Positions 50,000-58,209 of a stretch of 58,209 bases of DNA are shown in pieces. The stretch is taken from NCBI GenBank assembly GCA_022340755.1, contig JAJDNI010000276.1:1-58209 (forward strand). The letters run 5' to 3'. The translations under genes were made by a program, and so were the position numbers. Position 1 is the first letter of the stretch, and the number at the start of each line of letters is the position of its first letter. Source of the stretch: Gemmatimonadota bacterium. GTDB taxonomy: Bacteria; Gemmatimonadota; Gemmatimonadetes; Longimicrobiales; Gaopeijiaceae. Under the pieces are notes generated by a model. The model was not told where the DNA came from, did not search any database, and saw nothing but the letters and a program-made list of their open reading frames with translations.

Positions 50000-50959
50000 T
50001 CAACGCGTCTTCCCCTCCGCTCGGCCGGGCCAAAGGAAGCCCAGCGGCGACTCCTTCACCACGCTGCCGGCCATGAAGAGCACGTTGGCCGGACGCTCCG
50101 CCAGGCGACGCATGAGGTACGGATACCAGTGCGATCCGAAGGGGATGTATACCCGCACGTCGTATCCGTCCGCCACCAGCTGATTCTGCAGGTCACGCCG
50201 TACACCGTGGAGCATCTGCATCTCGAAGCTGCTCCTGTCGATGCCCTCCTTCTGGTGGAAGGCCACTGTGGCATCGATCATGGCCTCGTCGTGCGTGGCG
50301 ATGCCCGGGTAGTTGCCGTTGGACAGGAGCATCTGCATGAGCTCCACAAAGTTCCTGTCCACGTCGGCCTTGTTCTTGAATGCGACGGTGGGCGGCTCGT
50401 TGTACGCGCCCTTGCACAGTCGCACCCGGGCGCCGAGCTCGTTCATGCGCGCCACGTCCCCGGCGCTCCGCTTCAGGTACGACTGCAGCACCACGCCGAT
50501 GTTGCGCCGTCCCTCGGCCCAAAGCTTCTCGAAGGCGTCCAGGGTGCGCTGCGTGTACTCCGACGACTCCATGTCGAAGCGGATGAAATTGTCGAGAGCC
50601 TGCGCCTTGTCGAGGATGCGTCCCAGGTTATCCGCCAGAAACCGCTCGGAGATGTCCTGCCCCAGAGCCGTGAACTTCACCGAGACGTTGGCGTTCAGCT
50701 TCCCTTCCTCGATGCTTCCGAGAATCTGCAGGTAGACGTCGCCCGCGAGTCGCGCGTTGGCCTCGTCGTGGACGGATTCACCGAGAAAGTCGCCCGTCGC
50801 GGCCAGACCGTCGGCGTTGGCCTCGCGGATGGCGCGGACGAGGTCCCCCACCGTCTCTCCCGGAACGAAGCGCCGGCTGAGCCCTCGGAGAGGCGTCTTG
50901 GTGACGACCGCCTTGGCGGTCTTGGAGTGACTCAGGAAGATCAGGCCTTCTCGAAGCAT
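50000..50959 (-). CDS. Proline dehydrogenase (FAD, PRODH)
   Basis: A 319-residue monofunctional proline dehydrogenase, oxidising proline to pyrroline-5-carboxylate with FAD. The TIM barrel shows NVSVKFTALGQDIS, FIRFDMESSEYTQRTLDAFEKL, VVLQSYLKRSAGDVARM, RLCKGAYNEP (conserved Lys and Glu region), ATHDEAMIDATVAF, FEMQMLHGVRRDLQ and YIPFGSHWYPYLMRRLAERPAN with the substrate-binding RxxxR. P5C dehydrogenase is not in the window. Its 3' end is close to queE, and a small gene of unknown role lies 13 bp upstream in the same direction. Confidence 0.93.
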   Translation of the reverse strand: MLREGLIFLSHSKTAKAVVTKTPLRGLSRRFVPGETVGDLVRAIREANADGLAATGDFLGESVHDEANARLAGDVYLQILGSIEEGKLNANVSVKFTALGQDISERFLADNLGRILDKAQALDNFIRFDMESSEYTQRTLDAFEKLWAEGRRNIGVVLQSYLKRSAGDVARMNELGARVRLCKGAYNEPPTVAFKNKADVDRNFVELMQMLLSNGNYPGIATHDEAMIDATVAFHQKEGIDRSSFEMQMLHGVRRDLQNQLVADGYDVRVYIPFGSHWYPYLMRRLAERPANVLFMAGSVVKESPLGFLWPGRAEGKTR

Positions 50960-50972
50960 GGGATTCCGCGTT

Positions 50973-51350
50973 TCAGCTGTCGGTGTCGTCGTGTCGGGCC
51001 AGGGCCTCGTCCAGGAGGCTTCGGACTTCGAGGAGGGTCAAGTCGCCCAGGCGGCGCTCGGCCTCCTCTAGGGTCCGGCAGGAAGCCAGGGTCGGTGTTT
51101 CCACGTGTCCGACGATGCCCACGCCGGTTTCCGCCCAACGGGGGAAGACGAGGTAGCCGTGGTAGGGCGCCGGCAGATCACCGGTCTTTTCCACCTCGAT
51201 GGAGACCGTGTAGGCGTAGCCGTCTTGACCGCCGAAGGCCGGCGGCCGGTCGTGGATCCGGAGATAGCCCCCGAGGGTCCCGTCGGGACTTCCGGTGGGG
51301 GGGGCTTCTTGGTCGCCGCCACGGGGCGGCCCAGGATCGACTTCGGTCAT
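50973..51350 (-). CDS. Hypothetical protein upstream of proline dehydrogenase
   Basis: A 125-residue protein that I do not recognise. After a Pro/Gly-rich N-terminus it has a beta-rich part (GYLRIHDRPPAFGGQDGYAYTVSIEVEKTGDLPAPYHGYLVFPRWAETGVGIVGHVETPTLASC) and a C-terminal helix pair (TLEEAERRLGDLTLLEVRSLLDEALARH). No signal peptide. The 13-bp gap to proline dehydrogenase makes co-transcription likely; whether the function is related is unknown. Confidence 0.7.
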   Translation of the reverse strand: MTEVDPGPPRGGDQEAPPTGSPDGTLGGYLRIHDRPPAFGGQDGYAYTVSIEVEKTGDLPAPYHGYLVFPRWAETGVGIVGHVETPTLASCRTLEEAERRLGDLTLLEVRSLLDEALARHDDTDS

Positions 51351-51534
51351 GGCCCTCGGGACTGGTGGTATGGCACCGCGAGATGCTCTTCGAACGCCTC
51401 GAAGCTAGGCGATGCGGCGCCGCCGATCTACGCCCGCTCGGGTGCATCCGTTGTCGGCGGCGTCGGCCCCGGGTAGAGTTGCTTTACGCTCCCACGCGGC
51501 GAGGGGAGACGTTTCCCAGGACGGAGTGAGGCGG

Positions 51535-52572
51535 ATGGCCCGACTGATGCGCGCGGCGCTCTTCTCGGAATTCGGTGGACCGGAGGTGGTCTCGGTCCAA
51601 CGCATCCCCGTTCCGGAGCCAGGCCCCGACGAGGTGCGCATCAAGGTCGAAGCGGCGGCCATGAACCACCTGGACCTCTGGGTCCGCCGCGGGCTCCCGG
51701 TGGAGACCCCCATGCCCCACATCGGCGGAGCGGACGTCGCCGGCGTCGTGGAGGCCGTCGGGGAAGGCGTGCAGGGAGTGCCGTTGGGGACACGGGTGGT
51801 CGTGGACCCGTCGCTCGGATACTCCTGGTACGAAGGCCAGAACCGGGGTGACTCCTTCGACGAGCCCAAGTTCCGACTGCTGGGGGAGCACACGCAGGGT
51901 GGGTTCGCCGAGTACGTGGTGGTTCCCGGCGCGAATCTCCTGGAGCTTCCGGAGGGATTTCCGGCCCACGAAGCCGCGGCGGCGGGGCTGGTCTTCGTCA
52001 CGGCCTGGCGCGGACTCATGACCCGGGGCGGGCTGAAGGCCGGCGAGAGGGTGCTCATCACCGGCGCCTCCGGAGGGGTGGGTACCGCGGCTGTTCAGAT
52101 CGCCAAGATGGCCGGGGCGCACGTCTACGCCGTGACAAGCGGACGGGACAACACGAGGCGCGTCCGTGCTCTGGGAGCGGACGTCGTCTACGACCGCAAG
52201 AAGGTCGAGTTCTCCCGGGAGGTCTGGCGGGATACCGGGAAGAAGGGGGTCGATCTCGTCTTCGACTCCGTGGGAGAGGCGATCTGGGAGCAATGCCTCC
52301 GTGCGACGGGAGTGGGTGGTCGTCTCGTGACGTACGGGGCCACGACCGGCGCTCGGGGGAGCACGGAAATCCGCGTGGTCTTCTGGAAGCAGCTCTCTAT
52401 CCTGGGAACCACCATGGGCACGCCCGCCGAGTTCCGGAAGGTGATGCGCCTGGTGTTCGACGGGAGGCTGTCGCCGGTGATCAGCGAGGTGATCCCGCTG
52501 GACGAAGCGCGCCGGGCTCACGAGCTGCTGGAGAGCGGTGAGGTCTTCGGAAAGCTGGTGCTGGCGCCGTGA
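51535..52572 (+). CDS. Medium-chain (quinone-oxidoreductase-like) zinc-type alcohol dehydrogenase family
   Basis: A 345-residue NAD(P)H-dependent oxidoreductase; ATG 51535 has GGAGTGAGG upstream. N-terminal GroES-like domain: MNHLDLWVRRGLPVETPMPHIGGADVAGVVEAVG. Rossmann domain: GERVLITGASGGVGTAAVQIAKMAGAHVYAVTSG. The cysteines that bind structural zinc in true alcohol dehydrogenases are absent (SLGYSWYEGQNRGDSFDEPKFRLLGEHTQGGFAEYV), and the His/Cys of the catalytic site are not evident, so a zinc-free reductase of the QOR or enoyl/acryloyl reductase type is more likely. The substrate is unknown. Confidence 0.87.
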   Translation: MARLMRAALFSEFGGPEVVSVQRIPVPEPGPDEVRIKVEAAAMNHLDLWVRRGLPVETPMPHIGGADVAGVVEAVGEGVQGVPLGTRVVVDPSLGYSWYEGQNRGDSFDEPKFRLLGEHTQGGFAEYVVVPGANLLELPEGFPAHEAAAAGLVFVTAWRGLMTRGGLKAGERVLITGASGGVGTAAVQIAKMAGAHVYAVTSGRDNTRRVRALGADVVYDRKKVEFSREVWRDTGKKGVDLVFDSVGEAIWEQCLRATGVGGRLVTYGATTGARGSTEIRVVFWKQLSILGTTMGTPAEFRKVMRLVFDGRLSPVISEVIPLDEARRAHELLESGEVFGKLVLAP

Positions 52573-52657
52573 GCGGGAGAACGCCGCTGGGGATGGCCGG
52601 ATGGGGCGCCCCACGGACCCCTGGGTGGGAAGATCACGCCGGACGCGGAGCGGGCCC

Positions 52658-52993
52658 ATGGAGCTGAGGGAAGCGCAGCGCCTCGTCGACGCCTGGATCT
52701 CGCAGTTCGAGGAAGGCTATTGGCCACCCCTCTCGATCTTGGCGCGGCTCACCGAAGAGGTCGGCGAGCTGGCCCGTGAGATGAACCACCGGTTCGGGCA
52801 CAAGCCCAAGAAGGTGGACGAGCCCGAGCAGGACCTGGCGCTGGAGTTGGCGGATATCCTCTTCGTGCTTCTCGCCATCGCGAACGACCAGGGTATCGAT
52901 CTCGACGTCGCGCTGACGCAGGTCATGGAGAAGTACCGGACCCGCGATTCGGATCGGTGGACCCCGGTCGCCGACGGGTCGGGAGAGGGGTGA
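52658..52993 (+). CDS. MazG-like nucleotide pyrophosphohydrolase
   Basis: A 111-residue all-alpha protein from ATG 52658 (GGAG 8 bases upstream). LARLTEEVGELAREMN (EExxE) and LALELADILFVLLAIANDQGID (ExxD) form the magnesium-binding helices of the MazG fold. Such enzymes hydrolyse (d)NTPs to monophosphates in house-cleaning. It is a single-domain form like RS21-C6/MazG-short proteins. Convergent with the aminotransferase. Confidence 0.85.
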   Translation: MELREAQRLVDAWISQFEEGYWPPLSILARLTEEVGELAREMNHRFGHKPKKVDEPEQDLALELADILFVLLAIANDQGIDLDVALTQVMEKYRTRDSDRWTPVADGSGEG

Positions 52994-53102
52994 GGTAGAC
53001 GAGACGGCGAGCGACGCCGCCGGTCGAGCCGGCGTGCCGATCCGGTCGAACCACTCGTGACAGCTCCGTCGGCTCCCGGAGGTCGGCGGGGCCAGGCGAT
53101 CA

Positions 53103-54266
53103 CTATCCGCGGTAGCGCGTCAACTCCTCCACGCAGCGGTCCAGCTCTTCCCGGGTGTTGTAGAAGTGCGGGCTCACGCGTACGAATCCGGGCCGGTGGT
53201 CGACGATGATCCCATGCTCCGCCAGATGCCCGACGGCTCCCGCGGGATCGGCGTGGCGGATCATCACGATGGCCGAGCGGTCTTCCTCGGGTGCCAGGCG
53301 GAGATCGAAGCCGGCCTCCTCACACCGCGCGACCAGGTGGGAGGTCAGGTCGCGATTACGTGCCACCACCGCGCCGATCCCCACCTCGTCCATGATCTCC
53401 TGACCACCGAGCGCGGTGTGGACGGTGGGCAGCGCCGGCGTGCCGAGCTCGAAGCGACGGGCATCGTTCCGGTAGCGGAACCCCCGGGGATCGAAGTCGA
53501 ACTGGCCCTCGGTGGCGAACCAGCTGGTGATGCGCGGGCGCAAGGATTCGATGAGGTCCCCACGCACGTAGAGGTACGCCAGCCCCGGCCCGCCACACAG
53601 CCATTTCAGCGGGCCTCCGGTATAGAAGTCGACGCCGGTGGCGGCCAGGTCGAGTGGCACCTGGCCGACACCCTGATATCCGTCGACGAGGCACCAGGCG
53701 CCGGCCTCGTGGGCGACACGCGCCAGGGCCCCGATGTCCTGGATCGCGCCCGTCGTGAAAAAGACGTGACTGGTGGCGAGAAAGAGCGTGCGCTCATCCA
53801 CGGCCTCGGCGAACTGCTCGAGGGACACGCCCACACCGTCGCGGGACTCGAGGACCACCACCTCCAGATCGGGCTTCACGGCCCACTGATACACGAGAGT
53901 CGGAAAGTCCAACTCCGTGCAGACGACGCGGTTCCGGTCGGTGCGGGGCACGCTCTCGGCGATCACGGAGAGCGCGGTGGACGTGGACGGAAGGAGCGCC
54001 ACCTCGTCCGCGTCGGATCCCCAGAAGCGAGCCACCCGGCCGCGGAGATCCTCCACGCGCCCGAGCCAATGCCGGTACCACGCCGACGCCCCCATGTCGT
54101 GCCATCGCTCGCGGAATTCGTCGAGATAGGCCTCGGCGCGCCGCGAGAGCGCACCCAGGGAGCACGAGTTCAGGTACGTCTTGCGTGACAGAATTGGGAA
54201 CTCGACGCGCAGCGCCTCGACATCGATGCGCGGCACGTCGGCTGTCGTCTTCGAAGGGGTGGGCAC
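53103..54266 (-). CDS. Class V aminotransferase / kynureninase-like PLP enzyme
   Basis: A 387-residue protein from GTG 54266. FPILSRKTYLNSCSLGALSRRAEAYLDEF (near the N-terminus), LPSTSTALSVIAESV, the PLP-aspartate in AWCLVDGYQGVGQVPLD and the lysine in FYTGGPLKWLCGGPGLAYLYV identify a fold-type I class V enzyme. The KWLCGGPG context is shared with kynureninase-like and related lyases rather than cysteine desulfurases (no catalytic-Cys loop). Reaction unknown. No tryptophan-catabolism genes are nearby. Confidence 0.83.
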   Translation of the reverse strand: MPTPSKTTADVPRIDVEALRVEFPILSRKTYLNSCSLGALSRRAEAYLDEFRERWHDMGASAWYRHWLGRVEDLRGRVARFWGSDADEVALLPSTSTALSVIAESVPRTDRNRVVCTELDFPTLVYQWAVKPDLEVVVLESRDGVGVSLEQFAEAVDERTLFLATSHVFFTTGAIQDIGALARVAHEAGAWCLVDGYQGVGQVPLDLAATGVDFYTGGPLKWLCGGPGLAYLYVRGDLIESLRPRITSWFATEGQFDFDPRGFRYRNDARRFELGTPALPTVHTALGGQEIMDEVGIGAVVARNRDLTSHLVARCEEAGFDLRLAPEEDRSAIVMIRHADPAGAVGHLAEHGIIVDHRPGFVRVSPHFYNTREELDRCVEELTRYRG

Positions 54267-54350
54267 GATGCGCCTCTGCTGAGTGGAAGAGCCGAGGCTC
54301 GACGATAGGATGCGGCTAGGGGCCGTGCCAGAGGACCCGACGGGCCCAAA

Positions 54351-55580
54351 TCAGCGGAGGAGCTCCAGGATGGTGACCACGAGCCACCCAGTCCCGATGA
54401 GCGAGAGGAGCACGTACTCCGTGGCCGTCGCCCTCTGCTTTCCCCGCTCCCCGTGGAACCACGCGATGACCGTGGCCGCGAGGACCCCCGCCACCGAGAA
54501 GATCACCGTGAGGGGCTTGGTCTTCTCAGGGAGCATGTCCTCCAGAGCGTCGGCCAGCTGGATGAGACCGGCCCCGGCACCGGCGGTGAGGATGACCACC
54601 TGCGGCACGCGCCGCTTGAGCAGCTCCGCGAGGTCGCTGGTATCCGATGCACCTGCGCCGGGCTGCGTACCGGGATCGGCCCCGCCCTGGAGGGCGCGGA
54701 TGACGTCCGAGGCCGACGGCCGATGAAGCGGCTCCCGGCTCAGGCAGCGCCGGAGCAGATCCGCCAGGGGAGCAGGCACGTCCGGACGAAGCTCCCGCAG
54801 ATCCTTCGGTTCCTGTTGAAGGTGCGCCTTGATCCACTCCGTGGGCGTTCTGGCGATGTACGGACCTTCCCCGGTTAGCAGCTCATAACCCAGCACACCG
54901 AAGAGATACACATCCGTCAGCTCGGTGGCCTGGCCGTCCAGGAGTTGCTCGGGGCTGAGATAGTGTGGATCGCCCAGCAGCTGACCCGTCTTGGTCAGGC
55001 GCGTGGCCTCCGGTCCGGACGGGTCCATGACCGCTGCGATGCCGAAGTCGGTGAGCAGGGCCCGACCCTTCTCCTCGTCCCAGAGGACGTTGCCCGGGCG
55101 CACGTCGCGGTGGATGATCCCCTTCTTGTGGGCGGCCGCGAGGGCGGAGGCGACCTCGAGGAGCACCGCCGTGCCCTCGCGCACCGAGAGCCTGCCCTCC
55201 GCCTTGACCCGCTCCTCCATGGTGCGCCCCTTCACGTACTGCATGACCAGGTAGGGCGTCTGGTCGGGGAGGCGGCCGAAGCGCGTCACCGACACGGCGT
55301 TGGGGTTGTCGGCCATCGACGCCGCCGCTCGGGCCTCCCGCTCGAAGCGCTTGCGCGCCGTCTCGTCGGTGACCTTTCCCGGGCGCAGGACCTTCACGGC
55401 TACGAGTACACCGAGAGCCTTGTCCTTGGCGAGATACACGGTGGCCATGGCCCCCCGGCCCAACGGTCGAATGACCTCGTAATCCGGCCTGAGGGCTTCC
55501 CCGACGTGCTCGAGGGATTCACGATCGTCGTAGTCGCCGGCCGATTCGGACGCGCTGTGCGTATCTGGGGAATCATTCAT
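54351..55580 (-). CDS. Membrane-bound Ser/Thr protein kinase (PknB family)
   Basis: A 409-residue protein. Kinase domain about residues 34-305: GRGAMATVYLA loop, VAVKVL with K63, HRDVRPGN (157-164), DFG (178-180), APE-like SPEQ. The catalytic loop has Arg161 in place of the usual Lys in HRDLKPxN, a natural but uncommon substitution that may alter activity. After a linker there are two clear hydrophobic segments (TVIFSVAGVLAATVIAWF and YVLLSLIGTGWLVVTILELL) and possibly a third weaker one. No sensor domain outside is visible. It is upstream of, and divergent from, the glycosyltransferase. Confidence 0.88.
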   Translation of the reverse strand: MNDSPDTHSASESAGDYDDRESLEHVGEALRPDYEVIRPLGRGAMATVYLAKDKALGVLVAVKVLRPGKVTDETARKRFEREARAAASMADNPNAVSVTRFGRLPDQTPYLVMQYVKGRTMEERVKAEGRLSVREGTAVLLEVASALAAAHKKGIIHRDVRPGNVLWDEEKGRALLTDFGIAAVMDPSGPEATRLTKTGQLLGDPHYLSPEQLLDGQATELTDVYLFGVLGYELLTGEGPYIARTPTEWIKAHLQQEPKDLRELRPDVPAPLADLLRRCLSREPLHRPSASDVIRALQGGADPGTQPGAGASDTSDLAELLKRRVPQVVILTAGAGAGLIQLADALEDMLPEKTKPLTVIFSVAGVLAATVIAWFHGERGKQRATATEYVLLSLIGTGWLVVTILELLR

Positions 55581-55679
55581 GTGGGAGGCAGATTACCTCC
55601 ATGAGGCCAAGCCTGAAAGGGCTACCTATCTTGATTGATAGCGGGCGCTGCCCGGCACTCCTCTCTGGCGGAACAGGGC

Positions 55680-56840
55680 ATGTCTCCGATCCTGCTGCTC
55701 GTGCTTCCCTGGGTCGCGCTCTTCGCGTTCCTCGCGCTGTGGGTCCGCATACCTCGGGAGCTGGACGAAGATCCCCCGACGGACACGCCTCTCGTAAGCG
55801 TGATCGTGCCCGCGCGGGACGAGGCCGCGAACATCTACACCTGTCTGGGCTCGCTGACGACATCGCGGTATCCGGCCTTCGAGGTGGTGGTGATCGACGA
55901 CGGAAGCTTGGATGGAACCGGCGAGATCGCGCGGCGAACGGCGCCCGGAAATGCGCGCCACGTGAGGGTCGTCGACGGATCGGCCATTCCCCGCCGGTGG
56001 CTCGGGAAGCCCTGGGCGTGTGCTCAGGGCGCACGCTTGGCCGAGGGCGAGCTGCTCCTGTTCACCGACGCCGATACCATCCACGGACCGGACCTGCTCG
56101 GACGCGCGGTGGCTTGCCTCCACCGGGACCGGGCGGACGCCGTCACTGTGGCCGGCCGGCAGCTCATGGAGACGTTCTGGGAGCGCCTCGTGCAACCCCA
56201 GATATTCCTCACGATGGTCTTGCGCTTCTTCGACCTCGAGCGGTCCCTCGCCAGAGGTCGCTGGAGGGACGCCATCGCCAACGGCCAATTCCTCCTCTTC
56301 CGGCGCGAGGCCTACGAGGCCCTCGGCGGCCACGAAGCGGTTCGGAGCGAGGTGGTGGAGGACCTGGCGTTCGCGCAGCTGTTGGTCCGAAGAGGGATGA
56401 GGCTCTCCGCACGGATGGGGGAAGATGCGCTGTCGACGCGCATGTACCGGTCGCTGGGCCATCTGGTGGAGGGCTGGTCGAAGAACCTCCTGGTTGGGGC
56501 GAAGAAGACCCTGGCCCCGGGGCTGCGACCCTGGATCGCGCCGTCCATGGTCCTTTGGGCTCTCACGATGTGGATCCTGCCCCCGGTGGTCCTGGTGGCT
56601 GCCGTGGCGGGGCTCGGTGGGACAGACGCTCTCTCGTGGTCGGTGGCGGTCGTGGCCGTGAGCATCGCGTTGTGGGGGACGTTCACTCACAAGATGGGCG
56701 GTCCCGCCTGGTACGGCCTGTTCTATCCACTCGGGGCGATGATGGGACTGTTCATCCTGTTTCGGGCCTGGATCCGGGGACGACGGGTGGAGTGGAAGGG
56801 ACGGGAATACGTCCTGGACGAGCCGACCTCCGATGGCTGA
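55680..56840 (+). CDS. Family 2 glycosyltransferase, membrane anchored
   Basis: A 386-residue inner-membrane protein; start ATG 55680. An N-terminal helix (ILLLVLPWVALFAFLALWV) precedes the GT-A domain: VSVIVPARDEAANIYTCLGSL, VVVIDDGSLDGT (nucleotide-binding DD), LLLFTDADTIH (DxD) and RSEVVEDLAFAQLLVRRG (ED catalytic region). Two or three C-terminal helices follow. Relatives add sugars to polyprenyl phosphate or to lipids and carotenoids. Its TGA overlaps the ATG of queG by 8 bases, so both are translationally coupled although functionally distinct. Confidence 0.87.
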   Translation: MSPILLLVLPWVALFAFLALWVRIPRELDEDPPTDTPLVSVIVPARDEAANIYTCLGSLTTSRYPAFEVVVIDDGSLDGTGEIARRTAPGNARHVRVVDGSAIPRRWLGKPWACAQGARLAEGELLLFTDADTIHGPDLLGRAVACLHRDRADAVTVAGRQLMETFWERLVQPQIFLTMVLRFFDLERSLARGRWRDAIANGQFLLFRREAYEALGGHEAVRSEVVEDLAFAQLLVRRGMRLSARMGEDALSTRMYRSLGHLVEGWSKNLLVGAKKTLAPGLRPWIAPSMVLWALTMWILPPVVLVAAVAGLGGTDALSWSVAVVAVSIALWGTFTHKMGGPAWYGLFYPLGAMMGLFILFRAWIRGRRVEWKGREYVLDEPTSDG

Positions 56841-58062
56841 GGGAGTGCGGACGACGGCGGATCGGGACCGCCACGAGCTGGTAGCGGGGCTGCGCCGGCG
56901 AGGTGCCGAGCTGGTGCTGGCCATGGTGGGCGTGACGACCCCGGAGGCGAGTGGACATATCGACCGCCTCCGAGAATGGCTCGCCGACGGGTACCACGGA
57001 GACATGGCGTACCTCGCCCGCGAAGACGCCATGGCTCGCCGCGCCGACCTGCGCCGGACCATGGAGACCGTCCGCTCGGTGGTGGTGGTCGCGGACGACT
57101 ACTACCAGAATGATCCGCCCGGCGTCCCCGACGATCCGGCACGGGGCGTCATCGCCCGGTACGCACGGGGCAGAGACTACCACAAGGTCCTGAAGAAGAA
57201 ACTGATGGCCCTCGGCCGGTGGCTGGACGAGCAAGTGGGTGGTGCGGTCTTCCGAGCCTACGTGGATACCGGTCCCATTCTGGAGCGGGAGCTCGCGCAG
57301 CGGGCTGGGCTCGGATGGTTCGGAAAGAACACGATGCTCATCCACCCGCGACGCGGATCCCACTTCTTCCTCGGCGTCCTCCTCGTGGATGTGGACCTCC
57401 CCGCCGACAAGCCGTTCCAGGCCGACCACTGCGGGTCCTGCCGCGCGTGCCTGGACGCCTGCCCGACGGGGGCGCTCCTGGGGCGTGACGAGAACGGCGC
57501 ACCGGTCATGGACGCCACTCGCTGCATCTCGTACCTGGCCATCGAACACCGCGGGCCGATCCCCGAGGAGCTCCGGTCACTCATGGCGAACCGGGTGTTC
57601 GGGTGCGACATCTGCCAGGAGGTGTGCCCGTATACCCGAAAGTTCTCGGTGGTGGCGGCTGAGGGCGATTATGCCGCGAGGCCCGCCTGGGAGGCCGAGT
57701 GGGATCGCGACCCGAACGATCCCGAAGACGACGGGCCCACCGAGGCGACCATCCCCACCACCGACGGACCTGCGCTCGTCGACCTCATGCGCATGAGCGA
57801 GGACGAGTGGGACGCCTACACGCGCGGGTCGGCCATGCGGCGGGCGGGGTACGCGGGGCTGCGGCGGAACGTGGCGATTGGCATCGGGAACTGGCTCGCG
57901 GCCAGTGATACTCCCGACCCGGAAGCCGTGGGCGAGCTAGTGGCGGCGCTGTCGGATGAGGATGCCACCGTGGCGGAGGCGGCGGCTTGGGCGTTGGGCG
58001 CAGTCAGCAGCAGCCGAACGGCCAAAGGGGCTTGGGCCGCGAATCGTCCGCGGGTGGACTAG
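56833..58062 (+). CDS. queG: Epoxyqueuosine reductase
   Basis: A 409-residue enzyme that reduces epoxyqueuosine to queuosine in tRNA, using cobalamin and two 4Fe-4S clusters. The start ATG 56833 overlaps the glycosyltransferase stop. Motifs: HGDMAYLARED, YARGRDYHKVLKKKL, GWFGKNTMLIHPRRGSHFFLG, the ferredoxin clusters CGSCRACLDACPTGAL and GCDICQEVCPYTRKF, and a C-terminal HEAT-like repeat tail. With queE in the same window, queuosine synthesis in this organism is supported. Confidence 0.93.
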   Translation: MAEGVRTTADRDRHELVAGLRRRGAELVLAMVGVTTPEASGHIDRLREWLADGYHGDMAYLAREDAMARRADLRRTMETVRSVVVVADDYYQNDPPGVPDDPARGVIARYARGRDYHKVLKKKLMALGRWLDEQVGGAVFRAYVDTGPILERELAQRAGLGWFGKNTMLIHPRRGSHFFLGVLLVDVDLPADKPFQADHCGSCRACLDACPTGALLGRDENGAPVMDATRCISYLAIEHRGPIPEELRSLMANRVFGCDICQEVCPYTRKFSVVAAEGDYAARPAWEAEWDRDPNDPEDDGPTEATIPTTDGPALVDLMRMSEDEWDAYTRGSAMRRAGYAGLRRNVAIGIGNWLAASDTPDPEAVGELVAALSDEDATVAEAAAWALGAVSSSRTAKGAWAANRPRVD

Positions 58063-58063
58063 T

Positions 58064-58209
58064 TCAGGACCGCCTCATGGCCTCCGTCGGGGCGGTGCGC
58101 GAAGCCCTTCTGGCCGGCAGCCAGCACGCCGTCGCGGAAATGACGACGAGCACGCCAACCCCACCCACGAACGTGAGGGGATCCCAGGGGTCGATCTGGT
58201 AGAGGAGAC
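58064..58209 (-). CDS. C-terminal end of an ADOP/FtsX-like permease (cut by the window edge)
   Basis: The reading frame enters from the right edge and ends at TGA 58064-58066, 2 bp after the convergent queG stop. The 47 visible residues run from LLYQIDPWDPLTFVGG through a final membrane helix VLVVISATACWLPARRASR to TAPTEAMRRS. This is the usual C-terminus of MacB/ADOP permeases (DPLTF...ACWLPARRAxxxxPxxALR), like the gene at 18206. Only the last helix and tail are seen. Confidence 0.8.
   Translation of the reverse strand, partial: LLYQIDPWDPLTFVGGVGVLVVISATACWLPARRASRTAPTEAMRRS

Noticed and set aside
1-58209. tRNA, rRNA, insertion sequence, prophage and toxin-antitoxin genes
   Set aside because: No T-loop GTTCRANNC with paired stems, no transposase or integrase motifs and no toxin-antitoxin families were seen on either strand.

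Overview
The window is a GC-rich (about two thirds G+C by eye), gene-dense bacterial chromosome segment. GTG and TTG starts are frequent, genes lie nose-to-tail, and there are no rRNA or tRNA genes, insertion sequences, prophage or CRISPR arrays that I can see. The gene mix points to Gemmatimonadota or a close relative: ADOP/MacB-type FtsX permeases, secreted six-bladed beta-propeller proteins, a large PIG-L deacetylase with NEW3 and C-terminal domains, S9, M28 and CPBP peptidases, DUF2339, many small lipoproteins, and a sodium:solute symporter behind a one-helix micro-protein. This assignment is an inference from gene content; there is no marker-gene tree behind it.

Layout. 1-6.8 kb: a D-aminoacylase-like amidohydrolase cut by the left edge, lgt (without a standard start codon), a repeat-containing lipoprotein, a domain-permuted aconitase-family enzyme and a divergent PLP trans-sulfuration enzyme. 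7-12.3 kb: secreted propeller, PIG-L protein and an orphan solute-binding lipoprotein. 12.4-25.2 kb: Na+ symporter with its 42-aa partner, DUF2339 membrane protein, amidase, ADOP permease, small lipoprotein, APC permease, S9 peptidase. 25.2-28.4 kb: two tandem micro-peptide cassettes, then an NtrC-type regulator and 6-phosphofructokinase on the other strand. 28.5-34 kb: MBL hydrolase, CNB/SpoIIE-like protein, and a phenylacetyl-CoA epoxidase-type operon with PaaD split in two. 34-43 kb: lipoprotein, PLP decarboxylase, CPBP protease, small conserved proteins, ECF sigma/anti-sigma pair, gyrA. 43-58 kb: esterase, M28-PDZ peptidase, TolB-like propeller, Nudix, second NHL-type propeller, queE, proline dehydrogenase, quinone-oxidoreductase-like enzyme, MazG, aminotransferase V, Ser/Thr kinase, glycosyltransferase, queG, and the end of another ADOP permease.

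The most unusual locus is 25.3-27.3 kb. Two cassettes about 331 bp apart each contain three 16-bp palindromes of the form GTTCC-N6-GGAAC with identical 19- and 23-bp spacing, a sigma-54-type -24/-12 promoter 77-78 bp further on, and a strong ribosome-binding site in front of a 13-codon ORF (MKAHRKISGIVVW and MNANRKIFGIVAW). A sigma-54 activator gene with a receiver domain faces them and is co-oriented, 2 bp apart, with pfkA. Site geometry is conserved while the spacer sequence has diverged, which argues for function. I do not recognise this as a described system; the product may be a regulatory peptide, a small RNA, or both.
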